Notes: generated from the letters alone by a model not told the origin. 33,786 nt of DNA from Clostridiales bacterium (GCA_021202515.1 JAJQCW010000074.1:1-33786); one strand, 5' to 3'; positions 1 to 7,182 are shown, numbered from the stretch's first letter. Numbers and translations are program-made.

Positions 1-52
1 CTTCTGCCGACAATACTTGAGTGGAGACGCTCCGGGAAGATAGGTAGCGCTA
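1..52 (+). rRNA. rrf: 5S ribosomal RNA, 3' end only
   Basis: The first bases match the 3' half of a bacterial 5S rRNA: the ATACTTG, GGAGAC and GGGAAGATAGG segments appear in the right order. The 5' part lies outside the window, and the exact 3' end is uncertain by a few bases. It is followed directly by a tRNA cluster, which is the usual end of a Clostridia rRNA operon. Confidence 0.85.
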
Positions 53-88
53 ACATCCAGAAGGTCAACCCCTTGGCCTTCTCCACAT

Positions 89-164
89 TCCTCAATAGCT
101 CAGTCGGTAGAGCACGCGGCTGTTAACCGCGCTGTCGTAGGTTCGAGTCCTACTTGGGGAGCCA
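89..164 (+). tRNA. tRNA-Asn (GTT)
   Basis: Full cloverleaf of 76 nt. Acceptor TCCTCAA pairs with TTGGGGA, the anticodon loop reads CTGTTAA, the T arm has GGTTCGAGTCC, and CCA is encoded. Confidence 0.97.
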
Positions 165-220
165 TGAAGATGCCGCCACGCGGCAGCGCGTTCGTGTGGC
201 GGCAATTCTTCTGAAAATTT

Positions 221-297
221 GGGCCTTTAGCTCAGTTGGTTAGAGCCTCCGGCTCATAACCGGATGGTCCCGGGTTCGAGCCCCTGAAGGCCCACCA
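221..297 (+). tRNA. tRNA with CAT anticodon (elongator Met or Ile2)
   Basis: A 77-nt cloverleaf with acceptor GGGCCTT pairing to GAAGGCCC, anticodon CAT and encoded CCA. CAT is read as Met, or as Ile (AUA) if TilS modifies the C to lysidine. The acceptor and anticodon stems look to me more like Gram-positive tRNA-Ile2 than elongator Met, but that is a judgement from memory. Confidence 0.93.
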
Positions 298-337
298 GAG
301 TTGATTCAGGGTAGCGATGTGACCGTCCCTTTTCCAT

Positions 338-413
338 AGGGGTATAGCTCAGCAGGTAGAGCAGCGGTCTCCAAAACCGCGTGCCGAGGGTTCGATTCCT
401 TCTGCCCCTGCCA
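338..413 (+). tRNA. tRNA-Trp (CCA)
   Basis: A 76-nt cloverleaf: acceptor AGGGGTA pairs with TGCCCCT, the anticodon loop reads TCTCCAAAA giving CCA, the discriminator is G, and CCA is encoded. Confidence 0.96.
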
Positions 414-452
414 CGATAGAAACAGCTTTGCTGTTCAAATAAAATTGCAAAT

Positions 453-529
453 GGCCCGGTAGTTCAGTTGGTTAGAACGCCAGCCTGTCACGCTGGAGGT
501 CGACGGTTCGAGCCCGTTCCGGGTCGCCA
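453..529 (+). tRNA. tRNA-Asp (GTC)
   Basis: A 77-nt cloverleaf: acceptor GGCCCGG pairs with CCGGGTC with one wobble, anticodon GTC, discriminator G, encoded CCA. Confidence 0.96.
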
Positions 530-533
530 ATTT

Positions 534-611
<78 letters not shown>

Positions 612-627
<16 letters not shown>

Positions 628-650
628 AATGCGTTTCAGGTGCTTTTCTT
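612..650 (+). terminator. Terminator of the rRNA/tRNA operon
   Basis: The arms AAAAGCACTTGAAAC and GTTTCAGGTGCTTTT pair across an AATGC loop and are followed by CTTTT. A second copy with a TTCG loop lies at 10544-10582, beyond the other end of the element. Confidence 0.9.
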
Positions 651-718
651 TTGCATTTGTCAACATTTTGAGGCGATTAGTCAAGTTGACGAAAGGCCGA
701 AAAAACGACGGATTTGAA

Positions 719-742
719 AAAGGGGTAACAAAAGGGGTAACA
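719..742 (+). repeat. Left integrase arm-type sites (two 12-mers)
   Basis: Two back-to-back copies of AAAGGGGTAACA (719-730 and 731-742) lie between attL and the integrase. The same 12-mer occurs three times near attR in the same orientation. Position and symmetry fit arm-type binding sites for the integrase N-terminal domain, as in Tn916 and lambda. Confidence 0.75.
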
Positions 743-783
743 TTGCCCTCAGTCATGGTCTGGAAAGCTGTGATTGAGGGCTT

Positions 784-1977
784 TTATTTTGCCTCTTTGA
801 TAGCGTCCCTGGCAACCTGACCGGCGCGGCGGATGCTTTCTTCATTGGCGTGGGTGTATAGCCGGAGGGTGGTCGAAACGTCGCTGTGGCCTAACCGGGC
901 GCTGACACTGGCAATGTCCGCCCCGAATGTGATGGCGACAGAGGCGGCGGTGTGCCTCATCTTGTGCGGGTGGAAGTCTGGAATATTATATCTCTTTCCG
1001 AAATTCTTGAAATAGCGCGTTGGGCTTTGCGGATTCATGGGCAGCGGCGAACTGTCTTGCGTGAAAACAAATTCACTCATACAGGTTTGAGCCTGTGCCT
1101 GTTTCAGCTCTTTTAGTAGGCCGGTGACATCGGGGCCTATATCGACACAGCGAACCTTCCCGTTTTTGGGGACAGTCAAATAGACCCCTTTGGCCGCCGT
1201 ATACTGGAGGTTCCCCTTCACTGTGACCATTCCGGTGGAAAGGTCAACGTCTGCCCACCTGAGAGCGCAAGCCTCACCTTTTCTCAGGCCCGTATCGGCC
1301 AGAAGGTGGACATAGCAGCGCCATTTGAGGCTTTCGTGTTCGAGACACTGGAAAATATAACGTAGCTCTTCGACGGTGTACGCCTGTTGTTGATTTGCGG
1401 CGGCGGCTTTGTCCGCGCTGGTAGGCTTCGGGCGCGAAACCTTTAGCATTGGGTTCATGCTGATTGTATCGTCCAAAAAAGCCATTTGGAAGATTCCACC
1501 GAGGATGTTGTGGCATTTGACGCACGTTGCAATGGCGTACCCCTTCCTCTGGAAGCTGACAAGGAATTTCTGTATCATGGCGGGGGTTATGTCCGCTATG
1601 CAGTATTCACCCAGGGCGGGGAGGATATGGGAGTTCAAAAATTGCCAGTAGTTAGTCCGCGAATTTTCCGAAAAAGAGAGTTCCTTTGTTGGCATATAGA
1701 CCCCGCTGACATATTGGGCCAGCGTTTTCATTTTAGCGGCTTCGAGGGCAGCGGCTTTCTTTTTGGCGTCCCGCTCCTGCTTCGTCAAGAGTTCCCCGGC
1801 GGCAAGGGAGTTCTCAAGTTCGGCGGCGAATTTTTGGAGTTCCCGCTGCGTTGTCCGGGCTGACCATCCTGGTTCTGGCCTCCACGTCCTTTTGACCCGT
1901 CGGCCCCGGCCATTGGTAACAGAGACCTTGTAGACCGTTTCCCCGCTCTTATTTATGCTTTTCTCAACGACGGCCAT
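784..1977 (-). CDS. int: Tyrosine recombinase/integrase
   Basis: This 397-residue enzyme catalyses site-specific integration and excision at tRNA-Thr. It has an N-terminal arm-binding region (about 1-60), a core-binding SAM-like domain (about 85-185) and a catalytic domain (about 200-390). The catalytic set is complete: R232 in TGLRKGE, K271, H338 and R341 in HKMR, H364 in LGH and nucleophile Y374 in LYTH. I chose the ATG at 1977 because GGGAGG lies eight bases upstream; a TTG/ATG pair at 1998/1995 is possible. The gene overlaps the end of the repressor gene by 14 bp, so the two are probably co-transcribed from the repressor promoter. Its C-terminal end faces attL, as expected for a functional element. 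Confidence 0.95.
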   Translation of the reverse strand: MAVVEKSINKSGETVYKVSVTNGRGRRVKRTWRPEPGWSARTTQRELQKFAAELENSLAAGELLTKQERDAKKKAAALEAAKMKTLAQYVSGVYMPTKELSFSENSRTNYWQFLNSHILPALGEYCIADITPAMIQKFLVSFQRKGYAIATCVKCHNILGGIFQMAFLDDTISMNPMLKVSRPKPTSADKAAAANQQQAYTVEELRYIFQCLEHESLKWRCYVHLLADTGLRKGEACALRWADVDLSTGMVTVKGNLQYTAAKGVYLTVPKNGKVRCVDIGPDVTGLLKELKQAQAQTCMSEFVFTQDSSPLPMNPQSPTRYFKNFGKRYNIPDFHPHKMRHTAASVAITFGADIASVSARLGHSDVSTTLRLYTHANEESIRRAGQVARDAIKEAK

Positions 1978-2635
1978 GCTGTCCCGCCTCCCCATCAAAA
2001 TATTCCTGTAGCGTTTGCCCCTGCTTTTGGGCCGCCCCTTGTACCTCTTTCAGGCCACGCAAGGCGGCGTTAAGCTCCACCAATACGGCCTCTTCGACAA
2101 GATGCTGGTCAAGACGGATTGACCGCGAGGGGGTAAACTTTTTTTCAGGGGTAAAAACTTTTCCCGTTGGGCTAATTGCCTGATCTCCCCCGCCATACTC
2201 AAATTCCATGAAGAAGTTTATCAGGTCGATGAGGCTGCGGTTGCCGTCAACGGAATATTCCATATCTGCGGCCAGTAGGTCTATCACCCGCGCGGCACTC
2301 TTGTCAATATGCGCCTGTCTACGGAGGATAGCAACGGAAAATTCCGAAATTCCCAACTCAGCGGCTGCGGCCTGTTCGGTGTCCCGGTGTTTGAAGTCGC
2401 TCCGGCCTAACAGGTAGTCGGTTGTAACGTTGTAGTAGTCCGCGATTTTACAAACATTTTCCAATGATGGCCTAGAGATGCCGGTGCGGTATTGATTTAC
2501 CGCTTGTATCGAACATCCCAAAACGGCGGCAAGTTCCCCTGTGTCCGTGATAAGCTCATTCAGCCGCCGCGCAAGTGGCTGATTCATTTTCCCCGCAACG
2601 TCCATTGTTGAAATGTCACTTTTTTTACGGCCCAT
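1964..2635 (-). CDS. Cro/CI-type helix-turn-helix repressor of the element
   Basis: This 223-residue protein has an HTH_3 domain at about residues 18-80 (LAAVLGCSIQAVNQYRTG, then LENVCKIADYYNVTTDYLLG), the usual Xre/Cro fold. The rest, about 85-223, is predicted helical and unlike a LexA/CI autopeptidase, with no visible Ser-Lys catalytic pair. If that is right, induction would need an antirepressor rather than RecA, as in SaPI Stl repressors. The gene is divergent from the xis-like gene, and a perfect palindrome at 2649-2663 sits just before its start, which suggests autorepression. GGAGGT precedes the ATG. The role as master repressor is inferred from position. Confidence 0.85.
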   Translation of the reverse strand: MGRKKSDISTMDVAGKMNQPLARRLNELITDTGELAAVLGCSIQAVNQYRTGISRPSLENVCKIADYYNVTTDYLLGRSDFKHRDTEQAAAAELGISEFSVAILRRQAHIDKSAARVIDLLAADMEYSVDGNRSLIDLINFFMEFEYGGGDQAISPTGKVFTPEKKFTPSRSIRLDQHLVEEAVLVELNAALRGLKEVQGAAQKQGQTLQEYFDGEAGQHGRR

Positions 2636-2648
2636 GTTTTTACCTCCA

Positions 2649-2718
2649 GAAAGTATTACTTTCGATTATAGATTAAGAGAAATTAGTACTTGCAATTTTC
2701 TGTGGTGAGACGTATACT
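2649..2718. promoter_or_regulatory. Divergent promoters sharing a palindromic -35, with operator
   Basis: Rightward promoter: TTGCAA at 2690-2695, 17 bp, TATACT at 2713-2718. Leftward promoter: TATAAT (complement of 2665-2670) with the same TTGCAA, which is its own reverse complement, at 19 bp. A perfect 15-bp palindrome GAAAGTATTACTTTC at 2649-2663 lies at the start of the leftward transcript. The repressor at 1964-2635 is the likely ligand. Related half-sites (AGTACTT) overlap the shared -35. Confidence 0.65.
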
Positions 2719-2802
2719 CTCATTGTGAAGCGTAACTTGTTGGAACTCATTATAAGCAAGTGCAACTTCAATGTCAATACTTTTTTGGAGGTGCTGATTT
2801 TC

Positions 2803-3006
2803 ATGGAAAAGCAATATATCAACTGGACTTACGACGGCCCGCCGTTCGCTTCGATTGTCGAGGCAAGCAAGGCCACCGGGCTGTCACAGTATTATCTCCG
2901 GCGCGGCTGCAAAAGCGGTGAAGTCCCCTGTGTCAAGTCCGGCGACAAGTACCTGGTAAACCTCCCGGCCTTATACCGAAAGCTGGGTGTTACCGTAGAT
3001 GAGTGA
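2803..3006 (+). CDS. Excisionase-like small HTH protein
   Basis: A 67-residue protein with a MerR/Xis-type winged helix: VEASKATGLSQYYLRRGCKSG followed by PCVKSGDKYLVNL, the pattern of helix-turn-helix excisionase proteins (HTH_17). It would bind DNA bent around the att arms and favour excision. I chose the ATG at 2803 because GGAGGTG lies 10 bases upstream; a longer frame back to 2725 overlaps the promoter. It is the first gene of the rightward operon and overlaps the DUF3987 gene by 8 bp, so the two are translationally coupled. Confidence 0.75.
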   Translation: MEKQYINWTYDGPPFASIVEASKATGLSQYYLRRGCKSGEVPCVKSGDKYLVNLPALYRKLGVTVDE

Positions 3007-4621
3007 CGCCACGATGGAGCGGGAAAACCGGCTGTTGTCTGAGGTGCTGGCGAATATCAGCACGGATGAATACAAACGGCTGAGAGACAGCGGGATTCCC
3101 CTGGAGGAAATTCACGAAAGCGTGACCCGGATACAGGAACGAGGTGAGAGCTTCGAGCCTGACCCGCCCGGAGGCCCCTGGCCTGAGCCTGTCCCCTTCG
3201 ATACTGTGGAGCTTCCCCCTTTTCCGGTGGCCATGTTGCCCCCGCCGCTGTCCTCATTTGTGGCGGCTGTGGCGGAATGTTACCAAGTTGACGCCGCCAT
3301 GCCGGGGGTGCTGGTTTTGGGAGTGCTGGCCGGTCTGTTTCAGGGGAAATTCAAGATGTACGTCAAGCCGGGTTTCACTGTGGAACTGAGCCTGTACACC
3401 TGCGCGGTGGCCGCCCCCGGCGAGAGAAAGTCCCCCGTGTTCCAACGCCTGACCGCCCCTCTGAACGACTACGAGCGGTCTAGGCTTGAGAGTGACGGCG
3501 CTGACATCCAACGTAACCAGCAAGAGCGGCGGCTGTTGGAAGGGCGTAGAAAAGCCGTAGAAACCCAACTGACAAAAGGCGGCGGCAAGGGGTTTGACCG
3601 CTCCGGGTTGGAGCTAGAACTGGAGAGCCTGAACCGGGAACTTGACGACTTCGAGGACATGGTAGAATTTCGGGTGTTGGCCGATGATACCACAAACGAG
3701 AAATTGATTGACCTGCTGGACAAGCATGGTTCGATGCTGGTTGCCAGCGATGAGGCGGGGATGTTTGCCACCCTCCGGGGCCGCTATGACAGTAACAGTT
3801 CCATCGACGTTTACCTGAAAGGCATTGATGGAAGTTCTATCCGGGTTGACAGAATTGGTAGACCATCCAACATTATCCAAACTCCACACCTGAGCATGGC
3901 GCTTGGAGCGCAGCCTTCGGCCATTTTGGACTTCATAAATAACCCCACCTTTGCCGGGCGCGGCCTGGTACAGAGATTCCTCTACGCCAACTGTAAGAGT
4001 TCTGCTGGCAATCGGCGGTGGAAGGTGAAGGACATCCCCGACAACGTGCTTTTGGACTATGACGCGATGGTTTACAGAGCCTTGCAGATGGAAGATGGAG
4101 ACCCGACAATGCTGTACTTCACCGATGCGGCCCAACGGGAAGCGGAGCGATTCGGAAACGAGGCGGAGCGGGAACTGCTGGACGGTGGGCGGCTGGATTT
4201 TGACAGAAGTTGGGGCAACAAATTCCCCGGTTTCGTGTTCAGGATAGCAGCGTCGTTCCACCTGTGCGCGGCGCTGGCCGATGGGCGGGACCCGAAAGGC
4301 AGGGTCGAGGTGGAATGGCTGCGAGCGGCTGAGGCCGTGGGGTGGTGTCTGGCCCAACATACCAAGAGCATTTTTACGGAGGCCGGGGCAGACCCGGACG
4401 TGGAAGATGCAAAATACGTCCTCAAACGGCTGGAAGCTGAGGGGGAGCCGGAGCTGAGCAAGCGGGAACTGCGCCGGATATGCCGCAAATTCAAGCGAGC
4501 GGATGAGATGACCCCGGCGCTGAAGATGCTGGAGGAACGAGATTATATCAGGATGGAACGGACATCAACAGGTGGCCGACCTTCCGAGACAATCCGCGTA
4601 AATCCGTTTTTGCTGACGTAG
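2999..4621 (+). CDS. DUF3987 primase/helicase-like protein
   Basis: This 540-residue protein belongs to the DUF3987 family common in phages and integrative elements. After a variable N-terminus, the ATPase core starts at about residue 80; GERKSP (about residue 142) is the family's Walker A-like loop, VASDEAG (about 248) the Walker B, and GRGLVQRFLYA (about 320) the arginine-finger region. The C-terminal 90 residues resemble a winged helix. Such proteins are thought to act in element replication as helicases paired with primases. No separate primase active site is visible, so a priming activity is not shown. It sits in the position of pri/rep in PICIs. Confidence 0.85.
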   Translation: MSDATMERENRLLSEVLANISTDEYKRLRDSGIPLEEIHESVTRIQERGESFEPDPPGGPWPEPVPFDTVELPPFPVAMLPPPLSSFVAAVAECYQVDAAMPGVLVLGVLAGLFQGKFKMYVKPGFTVELSLYTCAVAAPGERKSPVFQRLTAPLNDYERSRLESDGADIQRNQQERRLLEGRRKAVETQLTKGGGKGFDRSGLELELESLNRELDDFEDMVEFRVLADDTTNEKLIDLLDKHGSMLVASDEAGMFATLRGRYDSNSSIDVYLKGIDGSSIRVDRIGRPSNIIQTPHLSMALGAQPSAILDFINNPTFAGRGLVQRFLYANCKSSAGNRRWKVKDIPDNVLLDYDAMVYRALQMEDGDPTMLYFTDAAQREAERFGNEAERELLDGGRLDFDRSWGNKFPGFVFRIAASFHLCAALADGRDPKGRVEVEWLRAAEAVGWCLAQHTKSIFTEAGADPDVEDAKYVLKRLEAEGEPELSKRELRRICRKFKRADEMTPALKMLEERDYIRMERTSTGGRPSETIRVNPFLLT

Positions 4622-4637
4622 AAATAGTGTGCCAAAA

Positions 4638-4688
4638 GTGCCAAAAGGCCGACAGAGGGGACTTTAGACCCTTTTGGCACGTTTTTTT
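4638..4688 (+). terminator. Terminator with duplicated 5' arm
   Basis: GTGCCAAAAGG (4638-4648) pairs with CCTTTTGGCAC (4670-4680), followed by seven T. A second GTGCCAAAAG at 4629-4638 could pair with the same 3' arm. It sits between the DUF3987 gene and the next gene, whose ribosome site follows within 25 bases. A close relative is at 5965-6021. Confidence 0.75.
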
Positions 4689-4722
4689 GGAGAATCAAAA
4701 TTCATTTTTTGGAGGTGATATT

Positions 4723-4941
4723 ATGACAAGCGCGCAAATTAGCAAGATGCCCCTGTGTCCTTTTTCCCTGGGCGGCAAGACCAAGGACTTCCACTGTGCC
4801 GGTGACGGGTGCATGGCCTGGACTGGCAAGTCTTGTGACCGGCTCCACGGGGAACCTTCCCCGGCGGTCAAGAGACGCATTGATGCGGCGATGGCGTATT
4901 TTCCCGACAACAGCAAATGGGAGGCAAAAAATGGGCGGTAA
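4723..4941 (+). CDS. Small Cys-rich protein, possible zinc ribbon
   Basis: A 72-residue protein starting at the ATG preceded by GGAGGTGATATT. Its first half holds four cysteines and a histidine (CPF, FHCAGDGCMAW, KSCDRL), spaced like a compact metal-binding knuckle. The second half is helical. Short CPF...C..GC.AW proteins of this sort are common beside DUF3987 genes in Firmicutes elements, but their role is unknown. It overlaps the nuclease gene by 11 bp, and that coupling suggests a shared function. Confidence 0.7.
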   Translation: MTSAQISKMPLCPFSLGGKTKDFHCAGDGCMAWTGKSCDRLHGEPSPAVKRRIDAAMAYFPDNSKWEAKNGR

Positions 4942-5275
4942 GTCGCAGAGGAAGGGGAGAAATGGGGAGTTGGAGTTGAGCCGGATTCTTTCCGACGAAT
5001 ATGGGTATGATGTCCACCCTGGCCGGGCGATGAGCTACGGGGCAGAGCCGGATTTAACCGGCCTCCCCGGTGTCCATATCGAGTGTAAGAGGGTGGAGCG
5101 GCTGGACCTGACCGCCGCCCTGGAGCAAGCAGAACGCGATTCTGAGCGATTCCAAGACGGTCTCCCCGCCGTATTTCACCGGAGAAGCTGGGAAGGATGG
5201 AGGGTGACAATGAACCTCCGGGATTGGCTGGAACTTTACGGAAATAGTCACAAAAATGGGGGGGTGACACCATGA
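4931..5275 (+). CDS. PD-(D/E)XK nuclease, Holliday junction resolvase-like
   Basis: This 114-residue protein has the motif order of the restriction-endonuclease fold: E13 in GRNGELEL, D41 in EPDLTGLPG, and E51-C-K53 in HIECKR, followed by a helix rich in Q and E. The basic N-terminus (SQRKGRNGE) matches Hjc/phage-type resolvases. It probably cleaves branched or recombination DNA during replication or packaging of the element. I chose the ATG at 4931 because GGGAGG lies 7 bases upstream; a frame from 4796 would run through the previous gene. It overlaps the next gene by 4 bp. Confidence 0.8.
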   Translation: MGGKSQRKGRNGELELSRILSDEYGYDVHPGRAMSYGAEPDLTGLPGVHIECKRVERLDLTAALEQAERDSERFQDGLPAVFHRRSWEGWRVTMNLRDWLELYGNSHKNGGVTP

Positions 5276-5649
5276 ATATAAAGCAAGCTCGTGGTTTGGC
5301 GGCGCTGCTGTCCTCCAACTCCATCGCGGAGGCCGCGAAAGTCTCCGGGACCTCTGAGACCACACTGAGGCGATGGCTGCGGGAAGATACTGAGTTTGTC
5401 GAGGCGTATAATACGCAGTTGAGGACGATGCTGGAGGATGCGTCCCGCGTGGGACAAGTTCGCTCTGCTGAGGCTATGGGAGTTTTCAGTGAGGTCATGG
5501 GCGATGGCACGATCAATGCCCAAACGAGGATAACGGCGGCCCGTTCGCTGCTGGAATTTGCCTTGAGGTTGGTGGAGTTCACCGAGTTGAAGTCGCAGAT
5601 GGAGGAACTGGAGCGGCGTGTTAAGAACCTGGATGGAGGTGAGAACTAA
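5272..5649 (+). CDS. phBC6A51-family helix-turn-helix protein (TerS-like)
   Basis: This 125-residue protein has an N-terminal helix-turn-helix (residues about 10-42: LAALLSSNSIAEAAKVSG then TLRRWLRED) and a long helical C-terminus ending in a coiled coil (ELKSQMEELERRVKNL). That is the architecture of phBC6A51 proteins, which resemble phage small terminase subunits. In PICIs, an island-encoded TerS redirects helper packaging to island DNA, so this gene is the best candidate for such a role. The packaging function is inference; a transcription-factor role is also possible. It joins its neighbours by ATGA and one-base overlaps. Confidence 0.65.
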   Translation: MNIKQARGLAALLSSNSIAEAAKVSGTSETTLRRWLREDTEFVEAYNTQLRTMLEDASRVGQVRSAEAMGVFSEVMGDGTINAQTRITAARSLLEFALRLVEFTELKSQMEELERRVKNLDGGEN

Positions 5650-5915
5650 TGTTCGAGAACATCAAAAAGCGCCTTGATGACGCGAAAAAGACCGTGGACA
5701 TCTACGACAACGGCGACTTTTTGCCGCCTGTGGATAGCGTGGCCTTTGGTATCCGTATCGCCTGGTTGGAGATTCTTGGCGCTGAGGAATGTGTACCGGC
5801 GTTTTCACAAGTGGAACTAAACCAAATCCTGTCTCTGGACCCGGAGAGATATTCGCCGGAGGATGCAGAACGGATTCGGGGTGTTCAACAGTCTATCCGG
5901 GAACACCTGGCATGA
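5649..5915 (+). CDS. Hypothetical protein, 88 residues
   Basis: No family recognised. It starts one base before the previous gene ends, with GGAGGTGAGAACTA as ribosome site, and ends just before a hairpin at 5918-5948. The protein is soluble and mostly helical, with an acidic C-terminus (EDAERIRGVQQSIREHL). It is the last gene of the rightward xis-DUF3987-nuclease-TerS block, so a role in replication or packaging is possible but unsupported. Confidence 0.7.
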   Translation: MFENIKKRLDDAKKTVDIYDNGDFLPPVDSVAFGIRIAWLEILGAEECVPAFSQVELNQILSLDPERYSPEDAERIRGVQQSIREHLA

Positions 5916-5917
5916 AT

Positions 5918-5948
5918 AAAGCCCTCTCCACACCGGAGGGGGCTTTTC
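5918..5948 (+). terminator. Terminator after the first rightward block
   Basis: A 12-bp stem with one wobble (AAAGCCCTCTCC with GGAGGGGGCTTT) around ACACC, followed by TTTT. It begins three bases after the stop codon of the 88-residue gene. Confidence 0.75.
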
Positions 5949-5964
5949 AATCTGTAGAAAAAGT

Positions 5965-6021
5965 GTGCCAAATGTGCCAAAAGTCGGATGGGGGGCTTTT
6001 GGCACTTTTGGCACGTTTTTT
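5965..6021 (+). terminator. Long hairpin, second copy of the GTGCCAAAAG module
   Basis: A 19-bp stem (5965-5983 with 5996-6014) with one mismatch, built from two tandem GTGCCAAA units per arm, followed by seven T. The downstream TTTTTTTGGAGATTCAA resembles the sequence after the 4638-4688 hairpin. Confidence 0.75.
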
Positions 6022-6060
6022 TGGAGATTCAATTTTTATTTTGCACCACCTGAGGGGCGC

Positions 6061-6089
6061 TTGCTTTTTGTCGATAGCTGTGTTATTCT
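6061..6089 (+). promoter_or_regulatory. Toxin promoter, copy A
   Basis: TTGCTT (6061-6066), 17 bp, TATTCT (6084-6089). The same boxes and spacing occur at 14853-14881, inside about 85 bp of similar sequence that ends at GGCGGCGGTTTGCT. The predicted start leaves a 5' leader of about 75 nt before the peptide gene. Confidence 0.6.
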
Positions 6090-6168
6090 GTCGGTGGCCC
6101 CATGTGGGCCAGGGCGCTGTCCATTATACGGCGGCGGTTTGCTACTCCCTGACAAAGGGGGTGTTGCT

Positions 6169-6246
6169 ATGCGCATTACGTTACATATCGGGGCCTACAC
6201 GGTTACGATCATCGTGAAACGCAGAAACCGCCACTCTGGCAAGTGA
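6169..6246 (+). CDS. Putative type I toxin peptide, 25 residues
   Basis: The peptide starts MRITLHIGAYTVTIIV and ends KRRNRHSGK: a short hydrophobic, strand-like segment and a strongly basic tail. AAAGGGGG precedes the ATG by 8 bases. I do not recognise a named family. Its cassette is the same as that of the holin-like toxin at 14991-15083: same promoter, similar leader, 3' hairpin over the stop codon, and opposing promoter at 6317-6346. It is therefore probably a membrane-acting or otherwise toxic peptide silenced by antisense RNA. Toxicity is inference from architecture. Confidence 0.55.
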   Translation: MRITLHIGAYTVTIIVKRRNRHSGK

Positions 6247-6310
6247 CGGTTTCTAGGAATAGAAATTACTCATAATCAGGGCTAACCGTTGTCGGGCAGC
6301 GCCTGTTTCT
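6215..6310 (-). ncRNA. Predicted antisense antitoxin RNA, copy A
   Basis: The leftward promoter is TTGACA (complement of 6341-6346), 18 bp, TATAAT (complement of 6317-6322). The RNA would run over the end of the peptide gene to the hairpin AAACCG...CGGTTT at 6225-6256. Its first part (ATAGAAACAGGCGCTG, CCCGACAACGGT) is shared with copy C. The -35 box overlaps the stop codon of the neighbouring repressor gene. Confidence 0.65.
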
Positions 6311-6342
6311 ATGCTTATTATACGGCCCCGGTGGCCCTTCTG

Positions 6343-6756
6343 TCAAGTCCCCTCCGGGGGCTTTTCTTTTTGCCCTTCCTCCGACGGTTCCCGTTTCCGG
6401 CGGTAGATCGGAGAGGCAGCCAACACCTCCACAGTTCGAGCGGTTTCTTTCTGTCCTGTGGGGTTCATGGCGTCAAAGGCGGTATTGACACGCTCTTTAT
6501 ACGGGGTTTCCATCGTGGGGGCTGTCTCAGGCTGGTTGTCGTCTGCTTTTTCGTCCGAAACATACTCCAGCACTTCCCCCGGCTGGCACTGGAGCATAGC
6601 GCAAATGCGAGACAGGTTGTCCGTCCCTACCACTTCCCCGCTCCGTATGCGCTGTATTGTACCCTCTGACAAGAGCCGTTCCCGGCGCAACCGTGTGGTA
6701 TTGTACCCGGCCATTTTCAGCGACTGTAACACGTCGATTTTGTATCGCAGGCCCAT
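6343..6756 (-). CDS. Second helix-turn-helix repressor of the element
   Basis: This 137-residue protein has an Xre-type HTH of the YozG/HTH_26 kind at about residues 5-65 (LKMAGYNTTRLRRERLLSEGTIQRIRSG, then LSRICAMLQCQPGEVLEY), followed by a charged, probably disordered tail. I chose the ATG at 6756 because GGGAGATGAAAAA is correctly spaced; ATGs at 6774 and 6795 are weaker. It is divergent from the second rightward block, with inverted repeats at 6834-6865 between them. It probably controls that block. Having two repressors suggests two separately regulated modules joined in one element. Confidence 0.8.
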   Translation of the reverse strand: MGLRYKIDVLQSLKMAGYNTTRLRRERLLSEGTIQRIRSGEVVGTDNLSRICAMLQCQPGEVLEYVSDEKADDNQPETAPTMETPYKERVNTAFDAMNPTGQKETARTVEVLAASPIYRRKREPSEEGQKEKPPEGT

Positions 6757-6797
6757 TTTTTCATCTCCCATTTTCAGAGTAAAAAGTCCTTTCATTG

Positions 6798-6902
6798 AGT
6801 ATACAACAAATCTTGCACAGATTCAAGAGCAAAATACACAAAATAAAGGGCTATTATTTGTGTATTATGCCAGTTGCAAATACTCAGAAAAGGGTGTAAA
6901 AT
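6798..6902. promoter_or_regulatory. Divergent promoters with TTTGTGTAT operator
   Basis: Leftward: TTGAAT (complement of 6821-6826), 17 bp, TATACT (complement of 6798-6803). Rightward: TTGCAA (6874-6879), 17 bp, TAAAAT (6897-6902). Between them lies a perfect 9-bp inverted repeat, ATACACAAA (6834-6842) and TTTGTGTAT (6857-6865), with a further GTATACAAC half-site over the leftward -10. This is the likely operator of the 6343-6756 repressor. Confidence 0.6.
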
Positions 6903-6951
6903 ATAATCAGTTCAAGGGAAGGGGAACAGGTCAGACAAAGGTTAAGAGAAC

Positions 6952-7044
6952 ATGACAAGAGCGGAACAGGATACGCACGAGACACAAAGGAAAATCACAG
7001 CGCAACGCCTCCCGCCGCCTGACCTGAAAATTGAACACGGTTGA
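6952..7044 (+). CDS. Possible 30-residue leader peptide
   Basis: An ATG frame of 30 codons (starting MTRAEQDTHETQ) in the 280-bp stretch 6903-7182 that otherwise shows no gene. The ribosome site (AAGAGAAC) is weak and no family is recognised. It may be a leader peptide or chance. The remaining bases to 7182 show nothing I can name. Confidence 0.2.
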   Translation: MTRAEQDTHETQRKITAQRLPPPDLKIEHG

Positions 7045-7182
7045 GCCAAAGCGGACGGGTAACAGCAAGAACGCGAGGCAAGACCGGAACGGGATTCGGA
7101 ATAGGCCCTCAAAGACGGTAGCTCTGAAAAGCCCCCCGGCGCTCAACCTGAACCACCCACCAAAGACCGAAAGGAGAACATC

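Noticed and set aside
745-788. GCCCTCA/TGAGGGC hairpin with T run after the integrase
   Set aside because: The U run is on the plus strand, opposite to the integrase gene, and no plus-strand gene ends there. The long loop makes it weak, so it is not listed as a terminator.
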